From contig JAUTXW010001351.1 of NCBI GenBank assembly GCA_030620095.1, positions 1,922,001-1,986,000 of the forward strand: a stretch of DNA of 64,000 nt. The letters run 5' to 3'. A program made the position numbers and the translations under genes. Position 1 is the first letter of the stretch. Each line of letters opens with the position of its first letter. The notes under the pieces are model-generated. The model did not search any database. It was not told where the DNA came from and worked only from the letters and a program-made list of their open reading frames with translations. Below, one piece after another: positions 17,392-29,950 of this stretch. Origin of the DNA: Kuschelorhynchus macadamiae (Eukaryota; Arthropoda; Insecta; Coleoptera; Curculionidae).

Positions 17392-17781
17392 TTATTTAAC
17401 ATAATATTTTAAATATGTAGGGGGACGTCTCTTGCGAATAGGATTAACTTTCCTTGATAATACCTGTTTTTTATCTTCGTATAATTGAAACCTCTTTTGG
17501 GTTGCAATAATAGAAGGTATAAATTGGCAATCTTCTCCTATAAATTCTATTAGGTGGCTTAATTCTCCTACAAAGTATGATTTCCCAAATGTATTGAAAA
17601 ACGTAGTAAGGCTTATAATTCCTTCTAAATAATCATCACAACAGTCAATTGCTTTCAAATCATCTCGTTTCAGTGGATAAAACAGCTTGGTGTATTCATC
17701 TTTCGAAATCACTTCAAAGAAATTGAGATATTTAACTTTTAACTGTCTGATAGTTGTAGTTAATTTTTCGCGATTACACAT
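17392..17781 (-). CDS. small paralog family protein, copy C
   Basis: 129 residues and first in the leftward set. The shared block is KAIDCCDDYLEGIISLTTFF then YFVGELSHLIEFIG. Unlike A and B it has an extra basic C-terminal tail (SRKVNPIRKRRPPTYLKYYV), which could be a nuclear or nucleic-acid-binding extension. A TATA-like GTATAAAAC lies about 35-43 bp upstream on the minus strand. Function unknown. Confidence 0.65.
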   Translation of the reverse strand: MCNREKLTTTIRQLKVKYLNFFEVISKDEYTKLFYPLKRDDLKAIDCCDDYLEGIISLTTFFNTFGKSYFVGELSHLIEFIGEDCQFIPSIIATQKRFQLYEDKKQVLSRKVNPIRKRRPPTYLKYYVK

Positions 17782-17815
17782 AATTCACTTATTACTTGAC
17801 ACATTTTTTCTTTTT

Positions 17816-17824
17816 GTTTTATAC
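17816..17824 (-). promoter_or_regulatory. TATA-like box for the right-end leftward genes
   Basis: On the minus strand GTATAAAAC, about 40 bp before the ATG of copy C. It has the same TATAAA core as the elements between the ATPase and PLA2 genes. Confidence 0.4.
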
Positions 17825-17985
17825 AAAATTGGTGGAAAAATTCAAAAATAACTTTTTACGCAACTCGAGCACAGCTTAGTAAATGTGCCTCGGCATACTA
17901 AAATTATCATGATGCACCTATTTATAAGACTTAAGAATGCAAAATCAAATGTGGGAGAACAAAGAGAAAAAATTAAAAATATGAT

Positions 17986-18077
17986 GCGAATGAGAATAAA
18001 AGGGGAGGAAGTTAAGAATGAGGGACATGAGAGAGAGGAGGAGGAGGAGGAGGAGGCGCTCCCCTATTATAACTACT
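17986..18077 (-). repeat. Polinton right terminal inverted repeat
   Basis: The reverse complement starts AGTAGTTATAATAGGGG and repeats the left-end blocks through TTTTATTCTCATTCGC, with a deletion relative to the left end. The inner 17825-17985 stretch is non-coding. Confidence 0.93.
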
Positions 18078-18083
18078 CACAAG
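18078..18083. repeat. Polinton target site duplication, right copy
   Basis: CACAAG directly after the element end, identical to 1575-1580. Confidence 0.93.
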
Positions 18084-18355
18084 GATGCTTTGACTTATGC
18101 CTTATTCACCCACAACCGATGGCAAATAAACATGTGCCGAATGTTTGTACAAATACACCAAGTGTCGAGTATTTGTCAAATACCGCAATGGTTTGAGTCC
18201 GCCTTAATGATTTAATGGATAAGAAGGCTACTTAAAGTGTATAGGTGTTGCTAATACCGAGAAAATCATTGCTCTCCTGAAAAAATATATAATCATCTTA
18301 ACGTGTAAGTACACTAAGAAAAATACTTTAATCCGACTGAATTCGAAATTTTAAA

Positions 18356-18387
<32 letters not shown>

Positions 18388-19979
18388 TATTATTGTATTA
18401 CAATTTACCCGTAACCGTTTCCTTTTTTGAGTCCATTGCTACTGGATAAAAGACAATAAAAATGATGAATCGCCGGGAGCATAATCAAAAGTATGACGAA
18501 TTGAGAACCTCTTACTGTTTTAAATATTGTCACATACTTGCTACAGTTGTCTCTACTCGTACACGAAGTTGATTTTTAAAGTACATATTCTAAAATATCC
18601 ACTTGAAATATAACTATTACGATAAAACAACTTTCTCACAAGCGTGTGTTTTTATTATTTGTAAACAAATGTCACCTATTACGTAAACGCTGCCATATTA
18701 GGTTAAAATTTATTGAAGCACTTCAGGAAATCTTAAATAATGATGTAAATTCGTCACTAATACGATCCCGTAGTTAACGATTTAAAGTTCTTGACCCCGT
18801 ATTTCTGGAGTGAGTCGATTTTCGTGGAAAGTTTTTGAATCATAAAATGCGCGAGATGTTTATAGAAGGCCGATATTGGTATGTTCGTTCAATATTTTGC
18901 GTTTTATTTTAGGTGTTAATTGAATAGATGTAATGAATATTCCACTTCTTTTTTCATGAGCAGATAAGCCGGCGACATAAATTCTGATAAACATTTCAAA
19001 ATATCTACTGAAATTAAAATGTTACTTTTTAGCTAAATGTCACTTTTTCTATCAATAATCCAGTCATTTAATATTAGACATCTCTGAAACAAGATATTTT
19101 ACTTTTGATCTCGAAATTTTTATAATTTTTAATATTTTATTATTTAATTATACAAATCAAATTTTTTTCCAGTTCCATTGTCCAATTTAGATTTTTAACT
19201 AAAGCTCTCTACCCACATATCTGTGGTCAGTATTTAATATTTATTTTTATTTTTTATTCTCATGTGTTTAGATTTAATTAGTTATTTAAGGTGCTGTGGG
19301 GCTGCTGGCAGAAAGTCACTAAAGTCGGCGCACATTGCCGCCTATGTAAAATAATAAGCCGTATGTGAGGGGAAACCATATTTGTTTAAAAAGTCCAATT
19401 GTTTTAATAAATTTGGAATTATTATTGTTATTTCAATAAATACGAATTTTTCCACTTCTACTACTGCCCTCCAAAAGACCTTAATATCCGTTTCACTGTA
19501 ACACATGGTAAAGGTAAGTCGGGAAATAACTATACAATTAATGTCGCGTTTCTTAACCCAACTACTCGAAAACTCTCGACGAAATAAAATAGTATTAATT
19601 GTTTGGATTAAACAAAAACAGATAGAAAAATCAAATAAAAATTAATGAGAGACTTGAGTATGTAGCTGAGAAACAAGATAATCATTATTGGGGTCAATAT
19701 CACTAGAACAAAGGCGCAAAGTACTTTATAAATTAACAACTGTAAGCCGAGTACGATGCTTATTTTTATATATAAGTATTTGCAAAAATATTGAAACTGC
19801 TATCCACATTCTTAAAATCGGAAAACCGATCAGTGAATTGCTTTGACGGTAGTTTCAGTTTTTCAGCACAGCGACCGGATTAATGTTTTCGCGACTGGAA
19901 AATGAAAAGAGTCTTTACTTCTCATTTCATTCCCACAAGCGAATTTTGTTTTTAAAAGCTTTAAGACGACTGTACAGCC
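18084..19979. other. intergenic, no gene seen
   Basis: AT-rich sequence with a (TAA)n-like stretch at about 18353-18390. A near-palindrome at 18169-18183 repeats, inverted, the one at 1436-1450 on the other side of the Polinton. No coding signal. Confidence 0.6.
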
Positions 19980-21540
19980 GATATACCAATTGCCCTTATT
20001 TTTGAAGCTTCATGTTCAGATCGTTAAAGTGCCCTGTAATGTTTACCAGGAATGTCAAGGCACAAAGTCATGTTGGATCACAAATTTGCGGCAATGTTTT
20101 CTTTTTAATTTTAATTTTAATTTTCATAAAATCAGCTATTTCTTTTCTAAAGTCATAAAATCTTTTTAGCCTTTCACCTTTGCTTAGCCACCTTACTTCG
20201 CAATAGTACCACATCATCGTGTTCTGAAGACAGTTCGTCCAACAATGCTTTAAACTGGAATGAAATTGATGGTACTTACTACCACCTCCATAACGTGCTC
20301 TAGTCGAATGGACTTAGAGCACAAGTTTTGTTGGTGAATAATGCAATGCAGAATTATTAAATCACATTATTGCACATTCACAGCGGTTGCTCTTTGATTC
20401 AGAATTCCACTCCAACTAATTTACACCACTGCAAATCATATTGCTCAAAAGTACTTTGCACCTCGGCAAAAATGTCTTTTCCAGTAGTGGTCTCTTGTAG
20501 TGGCCGTAAAGCCAGTAATTCCTCTGTCACTACAAATTCTTCATCAACACCTCGTATAAAAATAGCTAACTGGGCTGTGTCAGATAAATCGGTACTCTCA
20601 TCCAAAGCAATCGAAAATGCTTGAAAACCAGTCATTCAGTTAATATTTTCTCGATATCACTACATCTACTAGGCACTCTTTAAAAAACTCTGACGACGAT
20701 GTTTTCGCTATTTTGGAACTAACTATAAAACTAGCTTTAACAACACTGTCTAGATTTGATCTTTGTGAATCGAACATTTATTGCTGGTTCCCTAAATCAG
20801 TAATGAGTTTTTTTAATTTTATTCTTTCTTAAGTGGCCCGTAAGTAAATTATATTGAGCGAAATGCTTGCTGGAGTAATGTCGCTTCATGTTGTATTCTT
20901 TTAAAACAGAAATTGTTCCATTACACAACAAACATAGGTTTACCACTGTGCATGATAAAAAGTATTCATCAGTCCATTTGTTTTAGAATTGACGACATTT
21001 TGTGTCCAGTTTCCGCTTTTTTAAAATAGACATCTTGATAGATTTTTTCTTCTGAACTGAAATTGCTTGAATATTTCCCGCGTCTTTTCTTATCAGTTGT
21101 TAAGAAGTAATGAATGGACACGCGCGCTGAGCGTTTTGTATCTTGCCCGCAATAAGCAACTAGAATACTCGCGAGAGAGTCTCGATCGTAAGGGAATATG
21201 CAATGCGAGCGCTCAGAGCCGACTGTTATTCATAACGCATCGCTTGTAGCGCTTCAAAGTCATCGGGCAGCTTCCCGAATCTTTATCTGTTTGTCTGTTT
21301 CTAACAACTATTTCTGACTCGATCTGTAGCATTCCTCTGCTAACGCTTAATAAAATTATTTATCTATTTTAATCTTTATGATTTGAAGAATACAATTTTA
21401 GGTTGGTTGACAGTAATTACAAATAAAGTATGTATGCTAAATCTTTAATTTTTTTTGCGCGTTATTTGCAATTTCTAAATCTCTCGCAGGCCGGATTAGA
21501 GCTGGTGGAGGGCCGAATCCGGCCCGGGGACCAGGCGGTT
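19980..21540 (-). pseudogene. hAT transposase relic, ZBED5/GTF2IRD2-like
   Basis: Minus strand, decayed. Clearest piece at 20399-20635: FSIALDESTDLSDTAQLAIF, IRGVDEEFVVTEELLALRPL, the hAT block with the first catalytic Asp, continuing into QWCKLVGVEF. Further along the same strand (about 19980-20330) a weaker translation shows the family's FRKEIADFM and VNITGHFNDLNMKLQ segments with several stops. The GC-rich block at 21488-21540 (GGCCGAATCCGGCCCGGGG) resembles hAT terminal sequence and probably marks the 5' end. Non-functional. Confidence 0.75.
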
Positions 21541-22300
21541 ACCCGTATATGATTTAGGTTGATATTGCATTTAAGGGGTAGATCGCGTATATTAACGCGA
21601 TATAAAAACATTCCTGTTTAGAGGGAATTAATAGGAGTTTCGTCGGGTTGATTATGGTTTCTTTGTTATTAGTTTTAGAATTTTACTTGTCTTACTAGTT
21701 TAGGTATTATAAATTATAATCAGAAGTTGATTTTATATCTATTTTTTTAAACAAATGAATAAACTCAATTCATATTCTCAAAATGTTTGATGTAATTTCG
21801 GTTTATTACAAAAACCTACGTGCTATATTATCATTATTCAACTTGCTACTTTCCCCAGGTTTCACTTTGTCTATAATAAGCCCCGTTATATTCTTGATTT
21901 AATTTGTATTCTATTTTTTTCAGCTATTGAATAATTCCTGATCAAGCCTTTACTTGTAATTTTTTAAAATCTTGCCGATAAGAAATATGTAGAAAATATT
22001 CGATAAAAAGTATCCAGGCATGTTCCACGGAGAACCCGTATTGTAATGAAGATCGTTACAACATAACTGATATTCCATATAAATAATTGTATTTTTTCTA
22101 AACTGAACATGAATAGTGCGACAAAATCTAGTTTACCAAGGTTTTGAATTTCACCAGCAATGTTTTTTTTGCTACTCAGGCCTAAACAGTATAATTGTAA
22201 GGTACCAGGGAAGTTAAGAATATATCCAAATCTGAAAAACTATTGTATGTAACTTGTTTGTACTCAATGTGCCAAACTGCGAACAAAATGGAAGGTGCGT
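21541..22300. other. intergenic, no gene seen
   Basis: AT-rich, no supported feature. Confidence 0.5.
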
Positions 22301-23260
22301 GATCTGCAGTTGGCCGGTGAAGGGCATAATGGATGATAATTCATCAGACCAGAAATAATCTGGTAAGGATAGGGGCCAATTCAGAAGCGCAATTTTTAGG
22401 ACTATTGCAGAAACACCATCAAGGATTCTTTGGTATTAAGTATTTTGAGAATATGTCTTACCTGTTCAACTCTGAATGTTAATTTGCTCATATTGTATGG
22501 CAAAGCGGAACTGATGGAGGGGGGAAGTGAAGGAAGTATTAAAGTAGAATTTGCAGTGAATTGTTTTGCAAAAAGTTCAGCTTTTGCTTTATACGTGGAG
22601 ACGATTTAATCACTAGAAGTTAATGGTGGAAAGGAACTTTTGCAGGGGTTTTGATTAATATTTTTGAGAAGCAACCAAAAAGATTGGCTCCGAGTTGGTA
22701 ACCAAGGTTTATTGTGGGGAGATTTTGAAATCTTAATAGAATGTGGTATAGAGGTGTTTATACCTAATCGGATTACATCCGAGATTTGTGAACACATTTC
22801 GAAAAAATCATTGTTAAAGAAACAAACATTATTCCAAGGAAAGGAAGAGTAGAGTAAATGCAACCCACCCCAATCAGCGGAATTATAGTGTTAAATAAGA
22901 CCAGGTGGCATGGATTCTACAAATTCCTGTTGTAGAAGACAGGAAACAGTAATTAAACCTTGGTCAGAGGAATCCAGAGGAGCGGTTTTAGTAGGCTTTA
23001 ACCATTCTTTAATATGAACTTTAAAATCGCCAGGATATAGATTTATGAGGAAGGGAATTCGGAGATTGGTAAATCCACTTTAGCACAAAGAAAGTTGAAG
23101 AACTCGTTGAAGGAATTGCCTGAGGAAGAGCGATAGAGACCACAAGTAAGTTTAGTGGAAATTGTAAATGATCTGCCCGATTCAAGATTTGGAAATCTTG
23201 TAGAGGATAAATCACTACGAACTGAACGTAAGTGTTTTAGTTTCAATTATTAAAGACAAT
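22300..23260 (-). pseudogene. LINE (Jockey/CR1-like) endonuclease and linker fragment
   Basis: Minus strand, broken by many stops. From 23246 downward: CGLYRSSSGNSFNEFFNFL, then PGDFKVHIKEWL (the GDFN-x-H endonuclease block), then around 22860-22600 a segment ending WLPTRSQSFWLLLKNINQNP, followed by a KAELFAKQFTANSTL-type linker before the reverse transcriptase. The order matches the endonuclease-to-RT linker of Jockey/CR1-type LINEs. No RT core is present, so the 3' end is lost. Confidence 0.65.
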
Positions 23261-25589
23261 TCTTCACCGATGAAATAAGATCTGTATATGGTTTTATTTG
23301 CGAATTTATTCAATAATTAAAAATTTAAGATGCAACGTCCACTTCCGCGCGAATAGTATTGACGAACATTGCAGAATTTTTGTCTCCTTTTTTTTTTAAA
23401 CTTAGCGTATTTTCAGCTAATAGATGATTATGAACATATGTCTGAGTTAGGTGCAAAATTTGTTGCTCTATCACTACACTCAAGAAAGTTATTTCAGGTC
23501 TACCATCCGATTTTGGTGTTATTGAATTCTTGTTTGGTGAAAACACTAATTATGTATTAATCCCTTGAATTGTTTTTAAAAAGTCTTGCTTTTGTTGTAT
23601 TACTAAAGGTGAATTCTCATGCATTCGATATCCGACGATCCGAAAGCTTTCCTATTGGTCAGCATTTTTTGGCGCCAGTATTCAATCGAATTTTATGTCA
23701 TTCCATCCGACATCGCACAGAGTTAAAATAATTTAAAAGTTTTCCCGATGTCGTGTGAATTTCTAACCTCACTTTTCTATTAAATGTCATTTTTATTTGT
23801 TTTTATGATTTTCCGGCAGGTTTTGTTATAATATTTTCACATTTTATGTTAATAATTTTAGGTATACCGTAGTTTATAATAATCGGTAATCAATAATATG
23901 AATAATTATCATCATATAAAACAAAATTATATTCGTAATGCAAATAATATTTTATTATCCCTATTATTTTTAGCAATAAAAAGAAAAGAAAAAAATAAGT
24001 AAAACGATTTCGAGTACGAGATATATTTAAAAACAGAAAGAGCTAGGGTGTCTAAAACAATTTCCGCAAAATCAAGGCTAAACACAACTATAAACAAAGC
24101 TCTAAACTTAGGTTAGTGGTTTGCGGTTTTTTTCTAATAATGATAATGTCCTATTTGAACTGTCATTTCGATCCGAAAATCGGATGCATAGGAATCCACC
24201 TTAAGCTCCATCTTCTGGAAAATTTACTGCAAAGTTTACTTATACTTTTCCGAATATCTTTTTTGACTACGCGTTGCGAATTAGGCATTTAATAAAACCG
24301 CAGTGCATATCTTATTATTTATATCTTTCCTAATTCCTTTTAGAGTATATCCAATCGTCAAATATATCTGCCGTCTTAAGTGAAAGCCCGAGATGTCACT
24401 CTTTGGTCACTTTAATTAGAACACCGTATAAAATAATAATATACAAAAGAAATCGCAGATACATACATAAAACGTGCTAAAATGAGCTAAGTAACAAAGT
24501 ATTCTATATGACAATTTAAAAAAATATTTTAAGGGGCAGATACGGGTAAATTAATTTTTAATTTGAATCTTTGGTTAGCTCTTGGACTATACATCTATTA
24601 GATAAGTTTCATTCTCAAACTTTCAGCTAAAATGCTATACAATAAATGTTATATAAACTCTCCCGTAAAACATTCAACTGGTAAAAATGCTGCAGAAATA
24701 TTAAATATAACGTATTTCAATTTATAACAAAACAATAATAATTAACTATAATCACCTCAAACGTAAGTGCAAACCTAAACTGAAAGCTATTGATTTCTGA
24801 CATTTGGTTTCCCTATTTTTGAAAGTAAATAAATCAATTACATGGCAACTTGCTTTCATATCGTAGTTGTTTTCCCGGTAACTACATATTTCTAAGTCGA
24901 AATGTGATACGATTTTCCTCAAAGGGAATTATTTTAAGTTACCATTTTTGGCCAAAATTAGCGTTCAAAAAACAAGTGTGTATTGGTGGTAAGATCATTT
25001 AACAATTCCAAACGTTCTTAGTATATAATTTGTCTTCCCAGAAAATATAAAGACATTTAACGAAGTATAAATAAGGAAACCTCCAATTAACCCAAAAGTA
25101 ACGCGCGAAGCATTGAACAACAATCGACTTTCATTCTATTGAAAATTTCAATTTAATTTCTAATTGTTCACGATCTGAGGAATTTCATTTACAATCGCAC
25201 ACCATTATGTAAGCGTTTTGCTTAAACCGTTTCGTAAATAAATAATAGGGACTTTTGCAATGAATTGTTGTTATGTATGAGACCGACATTTGACGGTTTT
25301 CATAACATTTACGAATTGTTTTAAATATGCTATATTTATATATTGATTAGGTAATACGGTTTTAAACCTACCTTACAGGTCAAACATATTTTTGTCAAAT
25401 ATTCTATTATCGGTCTGCGGTACCAGGCCGGCATCTTTCCTAAATTTAACATTTGCCCTATATTTTATGGCATTTTAAGATTTCAGAGGGAATATACATG
25501 ATTTTATCGAATGTAATATTTTGTAAATTGTGTGTCAGTCAAATGTGATACTATGTGCTGCGATATTTCTAGTAATGTTTTTCTTTATG
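23261..25589. other. intergenic, no gene seen
   Basis: AT-rich single-copy-looking sequence. Short open frames at 23325-23560 have no recognisable content. Confidence 0.5.
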
Positions 25590-26700
25590 TTAGGGGACGG
25601 GTTTAACCTAAAAAGTAAAACAAGCCAAAAAACAGGTTTTTCTCAATTTCGTCGGTATGTCTGTCGGTTTGGCTGTTCGCGAAATAGCTAAAAATCTACT
25701 TACCCGATTGACTTGACAATTGACAAATGCTGGCCAAAAAGAGATGGAGATAACCTGATAACATTTTGATAAAAATCTAATATGGCCAAACAAAATTGCG
25801 GCCTAGGTAAATGTTAAAAAAAATATTACTAAAAAACTGGTTATCTAATTTACCTCAAATTTTGCACAAAAATTAAGTATTACTTAGGAATCTACGTAAT
25901 ACTTGATTAATACTAAACAGTGGTTTAATAAATAATTAAAAAATTCAGCCTGATATTAGTTTTGATATAGAGATGAATTGGTAAAATTATTATAGGATTT
26001 CTAAATGGCGGAACAAAATGGCGACCATATAAATTGTTTTGTAATTGGAAAAAAAGGTTTTAGATATCTTCACGTTTTAGCGTCCGTAGATGCCAAAAAA
26101 TATGTTTTCTCAATTCCGTTGGTTTCTCTGTCTGTCAGTTGGCGGCATGGCTAAAAACTACTTGACTTCAAATTTTCTTAAAAAATTAAGAGTTACGTGG
26201 TAATATTTTGGTAAAAATTCAATAGGGCGGAACAAAATGACGGCCTAGTGAATCGTTCAAAAATTATTATAAAAAAACTAATTACCCACCTTACCTCAAA
26301 TTTTGCACAAAAGCAAGTGGCATCAAAACAAAATAGATTAATTTCAGATTTGAATTGTGGTATGAATTCAAGATGGCGGAAAAAAAAAATCAATGCCAAA
26401 TAAATTTTCTTATTCAGTTAAATTTAAATTTTGCAAAAAAAAATGTGATACAGGGATAAAGTGGTACTAATTCAACAAAATCAGTGTAAAAACTACTTAT
26501 TATTGTTTTAAATTATGTCCAAAAATAAAGTGTGGCATAGGTAAAAACTGGTGAAGTATTGTTAGGAATCCAATAGAGTGGAACAAAATGGCGCCCAATA
26601 AAAATATTTGAAAAGACAGTAGGTATATATGTGTTACTAATTGATTATGTGATAAAATAAACTAGGGCACACTTTACTATTCCCAGTTCATAACGAGGCA
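25590..26700 (+). repeat. dispersed repeat family array (GGCGGAACAAAATGGCG family)
   Basis: Units containing GGCGGAACAAAATGGCG (26004, 26223, variants at 26373 and 26577), CAAATTTTGCACAAAAA and, at 26107-26150, TCAATTCCGTTGGTTTCTCTG followed by a CTGTCTGTCAG run. Spacing is irregular, roughly 110-220 bp. There is no long open frame. Confidence 0.7.
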
Positions 26701-27340
26701 AGTTCCGGGTAAAGGAAATTTCCAGTTATTTTAAATAGTAATAACAATAATAATATTAAAAGTAATATTAATAAATTCATCCTCCAATAATTTTTTATTA
26801 TTAATTTCTTAGCGAAATTTTGTTCTTGAAAAAAATTGGTGTATTGGTGTGTACTTTTATTTTATTAAAGTAATTTCTAAAGAAACACTAAAGTTTCGCA
26901 CATTAAACTATAGTGTTGTTTCTTATAGCCTTGAGATGTTTTCAGTAATTTAATTCTAATATTAGATTCTAGAAAATACTTCGATTTTATAAAATTTTTC
27001 ATTAAATATTAAATCAAATTCACAAGAAAAAATAGATTTCTTAAATTACTTATTAATAAAAAAATTCTGGTGGATAGTGTTATAAATATAAAGTTTGTTC
27101 TAAAAACATAGAAACAGAAAATGCTTAAAAACATCTTAAGTGTTTAGAATACGGAGTGTTGCAGCAGTATAGCTCCTTGTGCGAAACGGTAATTTTTATT
27201 TAATTCTTTGGAAATTATTCTGCTACAGCATTTAAAAAATTAAGTAAGTGATAATTTTTCGCATATTAGAATTATTTTAACGGCAAACCGTGCATTCTAT
27301 TGCTTCACAGGTGGGCTATGGCGGAAAATATAATATGTTT

Positions 27341-27660
27341 ACTTCCCTCGTAAGAGGGAAGTATTGGAATCGGCATAGCCTAAAATCTACTTACCCGATT
27401 TGCTTCAAATTTTAGTCAAAAGTTAAGGGTCACATGGTGACGACCTGGTAACATTTTGGCAAAAATGTAATATGGGAAAACAAAATGTTATAAACAATTA
27501 CTAAGAAACTATTTATCTAATTTAACTCAAATTTTGTACAAAAAACAAATGGCGTCCAAATAAAATGTTTAAAAAACAATGTAAAAAAATGTAATATTGG
27601 GATAAACTGGTACGAACTTACCATGACGGAACAGTCGTGCCGACTTTTATCAACATGTTA
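27341..27660 (+). repeat. dispersed repeat family, segment with palindromic start
   Basis: Opens at 27341-27362 with a perfect palindrome (arms ACTTCCCTC and GAGGGAAGT around GTAA), followed by the family's CTTACCCGATTTGCTTCAAATTTT and ATGGGAAAACAAAATG variants. Confidence 0.65.
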
Positions 27661-28380
27661 TAAGTTTCTCCATTTCGAGATTAAATTTTTAGTATATAAT
27701 TCCATTACTAATTGGAAAGTTTAGGTATGTCATAAGGCAGCTTCGTCAATCGTCAGACATGTACGTCTCTTAGCTGATGTCATTAAAATCTTTTCGTAAA
27801 ATAGACATTATCCTGATAGCGATGAAATGTTACGCGCCGTTGGAATAGTAGAAACCGGAAGGAGGAAAATCAATGCCGCGGGGGCTGCAAAAAGTAAAAT
27901 GATGATTGCAGTATGTTGGCAAGTTATCAAGCTATCGATATTATAAGGGGGTGAGATCCAGAACGGCCATCACATAACTACACTTCAAGAAGACAGACGT
28001 TCTACTCAACATGTGTAAAGGGAGCAAATGCTCCTCTCAGAGTACTTAACCCAAACAAAATATTTGAAAGTAAAAATTATTTTTTAAGGCATTACCACAA
28101 TTATATAATTGTAAACCTTTTTCTTTTTTAATTGCCAACTGTAAATGCGCCCCCCCCCCCCAGGAAGGCATTCTAAATAAGCCACTGGCCTATAGACCCC
28201 AGAATGTTAATTCAAATTCAAATTTATTTCATAACAGAATTAATTATAACAACATTTTATAACAATCTATTATTTAATTAAATATCCAGGAACTATCGAC
28301 TTGCACCTAGGTGAGTTAACACCCGTACGTGCATAAATTCCAGGTTAATTTATATTATTTCTTTACAATAAAATTCTACT

Positions 28381-29950
28381 TCAAGATACTAAAAATAACA
28401 ATATAAACAAAATAAAAAATAACAATAACGGTAGATATAATACTATAATACTATTGGAGAAAACTGAACTAATAATAATATTACTGAAAATAAAGTTTCG
28501 ACATCGTTTGCTAAATTGTTTAATATTTACAATTTCCTTAATTCCGTTTGGAATGACATTATAAAATTTAGGAGCCATATAATTTATGAATTGATGAATA
28601 ACATTCCTGTTTGCATTCAGTATTGTCAAAAGTTTATTTGTTCTACTTCTAGTTTCATATGTATGATTATTATATGATTTTAAATTTGCGTTCCTATGAA
28701 TATAGACACACGTAAACAATATGTACAATGAACGAATATTGAATATGTCCTCCGAATAAAGTAGCGTTGTTGAATATCTTTTTCTTTTTTTTATGAATAA
28801 TTTTTAAAATATAGTTTTGGGTAACATTAAGTTGTTTTAACGAATTCCTGTACAAACCCCCCCACACAATAATACCATACCTTATCAGAGACTCACCAAA
28901 TGACTTATAAATACATAGTAAAAGATTCCTGTTCAATATATCCCTCAATAAGTAAAATCTATAGATTAATTTCCTGATATTTGCCGTTAATTTTACAATA
29001 TGTTTGTCCCACTTTAAATGTTTATCTATAACTATACCAATATATTTAGTGGATTCAACTTCTTTAATGCAGATGTTATAGAGAATGCTATGTAGTTAGA
29101 CTTATTCGTATTCAAGATAAGTTTGAATGAATCCAGCCAATTCTTTATTTTTTTTAATCCACACTGCGCCGTCTCTCTGGTCTGAGCCCATGTTTTTCCA
29201 GAAAATATCACAACAGTGTCATCTGCGTACGAAATTAAGGTTCCATCTTTCAAAAACGAGGTTTGTAAGGCAGTTAATATAGATTATAAAAAGAATTGGA
29301 CCCAGAACGGTTCCCTGTAGTATTCCTATTTGTATGTCTAATGAATCGCTCTGCCTGTTATTTATTTAAAAAATTTGTTTTCTGTCCCTCAAATTACTCT
29401 CAAAGACATCCAACACAATACCCCGTACTCCATACATGCTCAGTACATGCAAGAGCTGATTATGAGGCACCGTATCAAACGCCTTTGCAAGGTCCAGAAA
29501 CACCGCCAAGCTCCTCCTGCTGCTGTCCAAATCCTTGGTTATTATATTAGCAAATTCATAAACTGCATCACATGTGCTCAAACCACTTGTAAAACCAAAT
29601 TGTTGTTTTGAGAGAATGTTGTTTGACAGAAGAAAATTTATTAAACGATCTTTTAAACACTTTTCAAATATTTTTGTGAAGTTGTTAATTACACTAATTG
29701 GACGGTAGTTACCTATAAATGTTTTGTCTCCTGATTTATATATAGGCGAAACAAGTATAACCTCAAAATGACTAGGCACTCTCCCAGATTTGAAGCTTAA
29801 GTTAATAATATGCTTTAAGGGCTTAATTAAAAGCATATGAAATTGTTTAATAAACCATGTTTCAATTCCATCGATGCCAGCTGCACAATTATTTCTTAAA
29901 GAGTGTATTTGTTTAATAATTTCATTTTGACTCACTGATTTCAGATACAT
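28381..29950 (-). pseudogene. LINE reverse transcriptase, fragmented
   Basis: 29950-29366 holds the RT fingers and palm: NNCAAGIDGIETWFIKQF, VILVSPIYKSGDKTFIGNYR PISV, QQFGFTSGLSTCDAV and AVFLDLAKAFDTVPH (first catalytic Asp). 29253-29032 holds the YADDT box (LISYADDTVVIF). 28948-28381 is the C-terminal region (HTYETRSRTNKLL, FYNVIPNGIKEI). Several frame changes and a gap near 29366-29253 separate the parts. The residual palm is complete in its motifs but not as one frame. Confidence 0.85.

Larger units (their letters stand above)
1581..18077. mobile_element. Polinton/Maverick element, full length, 16,497 bp
   Basis: A self-synthesising DNA transposon / endogenous virus-like element. What is seen: a perfect 6-bp duplication CACAAG on both sides; inverted ends starting AGTAGTTATAATAGGGG; and the Polinton hallmark gene set (family B polymerase, RVE integrase with chromodomain, packaging ATPase, adenain-like protease, penton-like and double-jelly-roll capsid proteins). 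Gene packing is virus-like: neighbouring genes abut or overlap by 1-4 bases at several junctions. Left-half genes run rightward to about 9.05 kb, a leftward block spans 9.2-12.8 kb, a rightward capsid block spans 12.9-16.8 kb, and a leftward block of three small genes closes the right end. Nonsense codons and frame breaks in the polymerase and major capsid genes argue that this copy cannot act alone. Confidence 0.97.

Noticed and set aside
17885..18215. Plus-strand frames with Glu- or Arg-rich runs across the right Polinton end
   Set aside because: They read through the (GAG)n part of the inverted repeat and out of the element; not genes.
21488..21540. Possible tRNA-like GC-rich segment
   Set aside because: No cloverleaf arms could be paired; better explained as a hAT terminal region.
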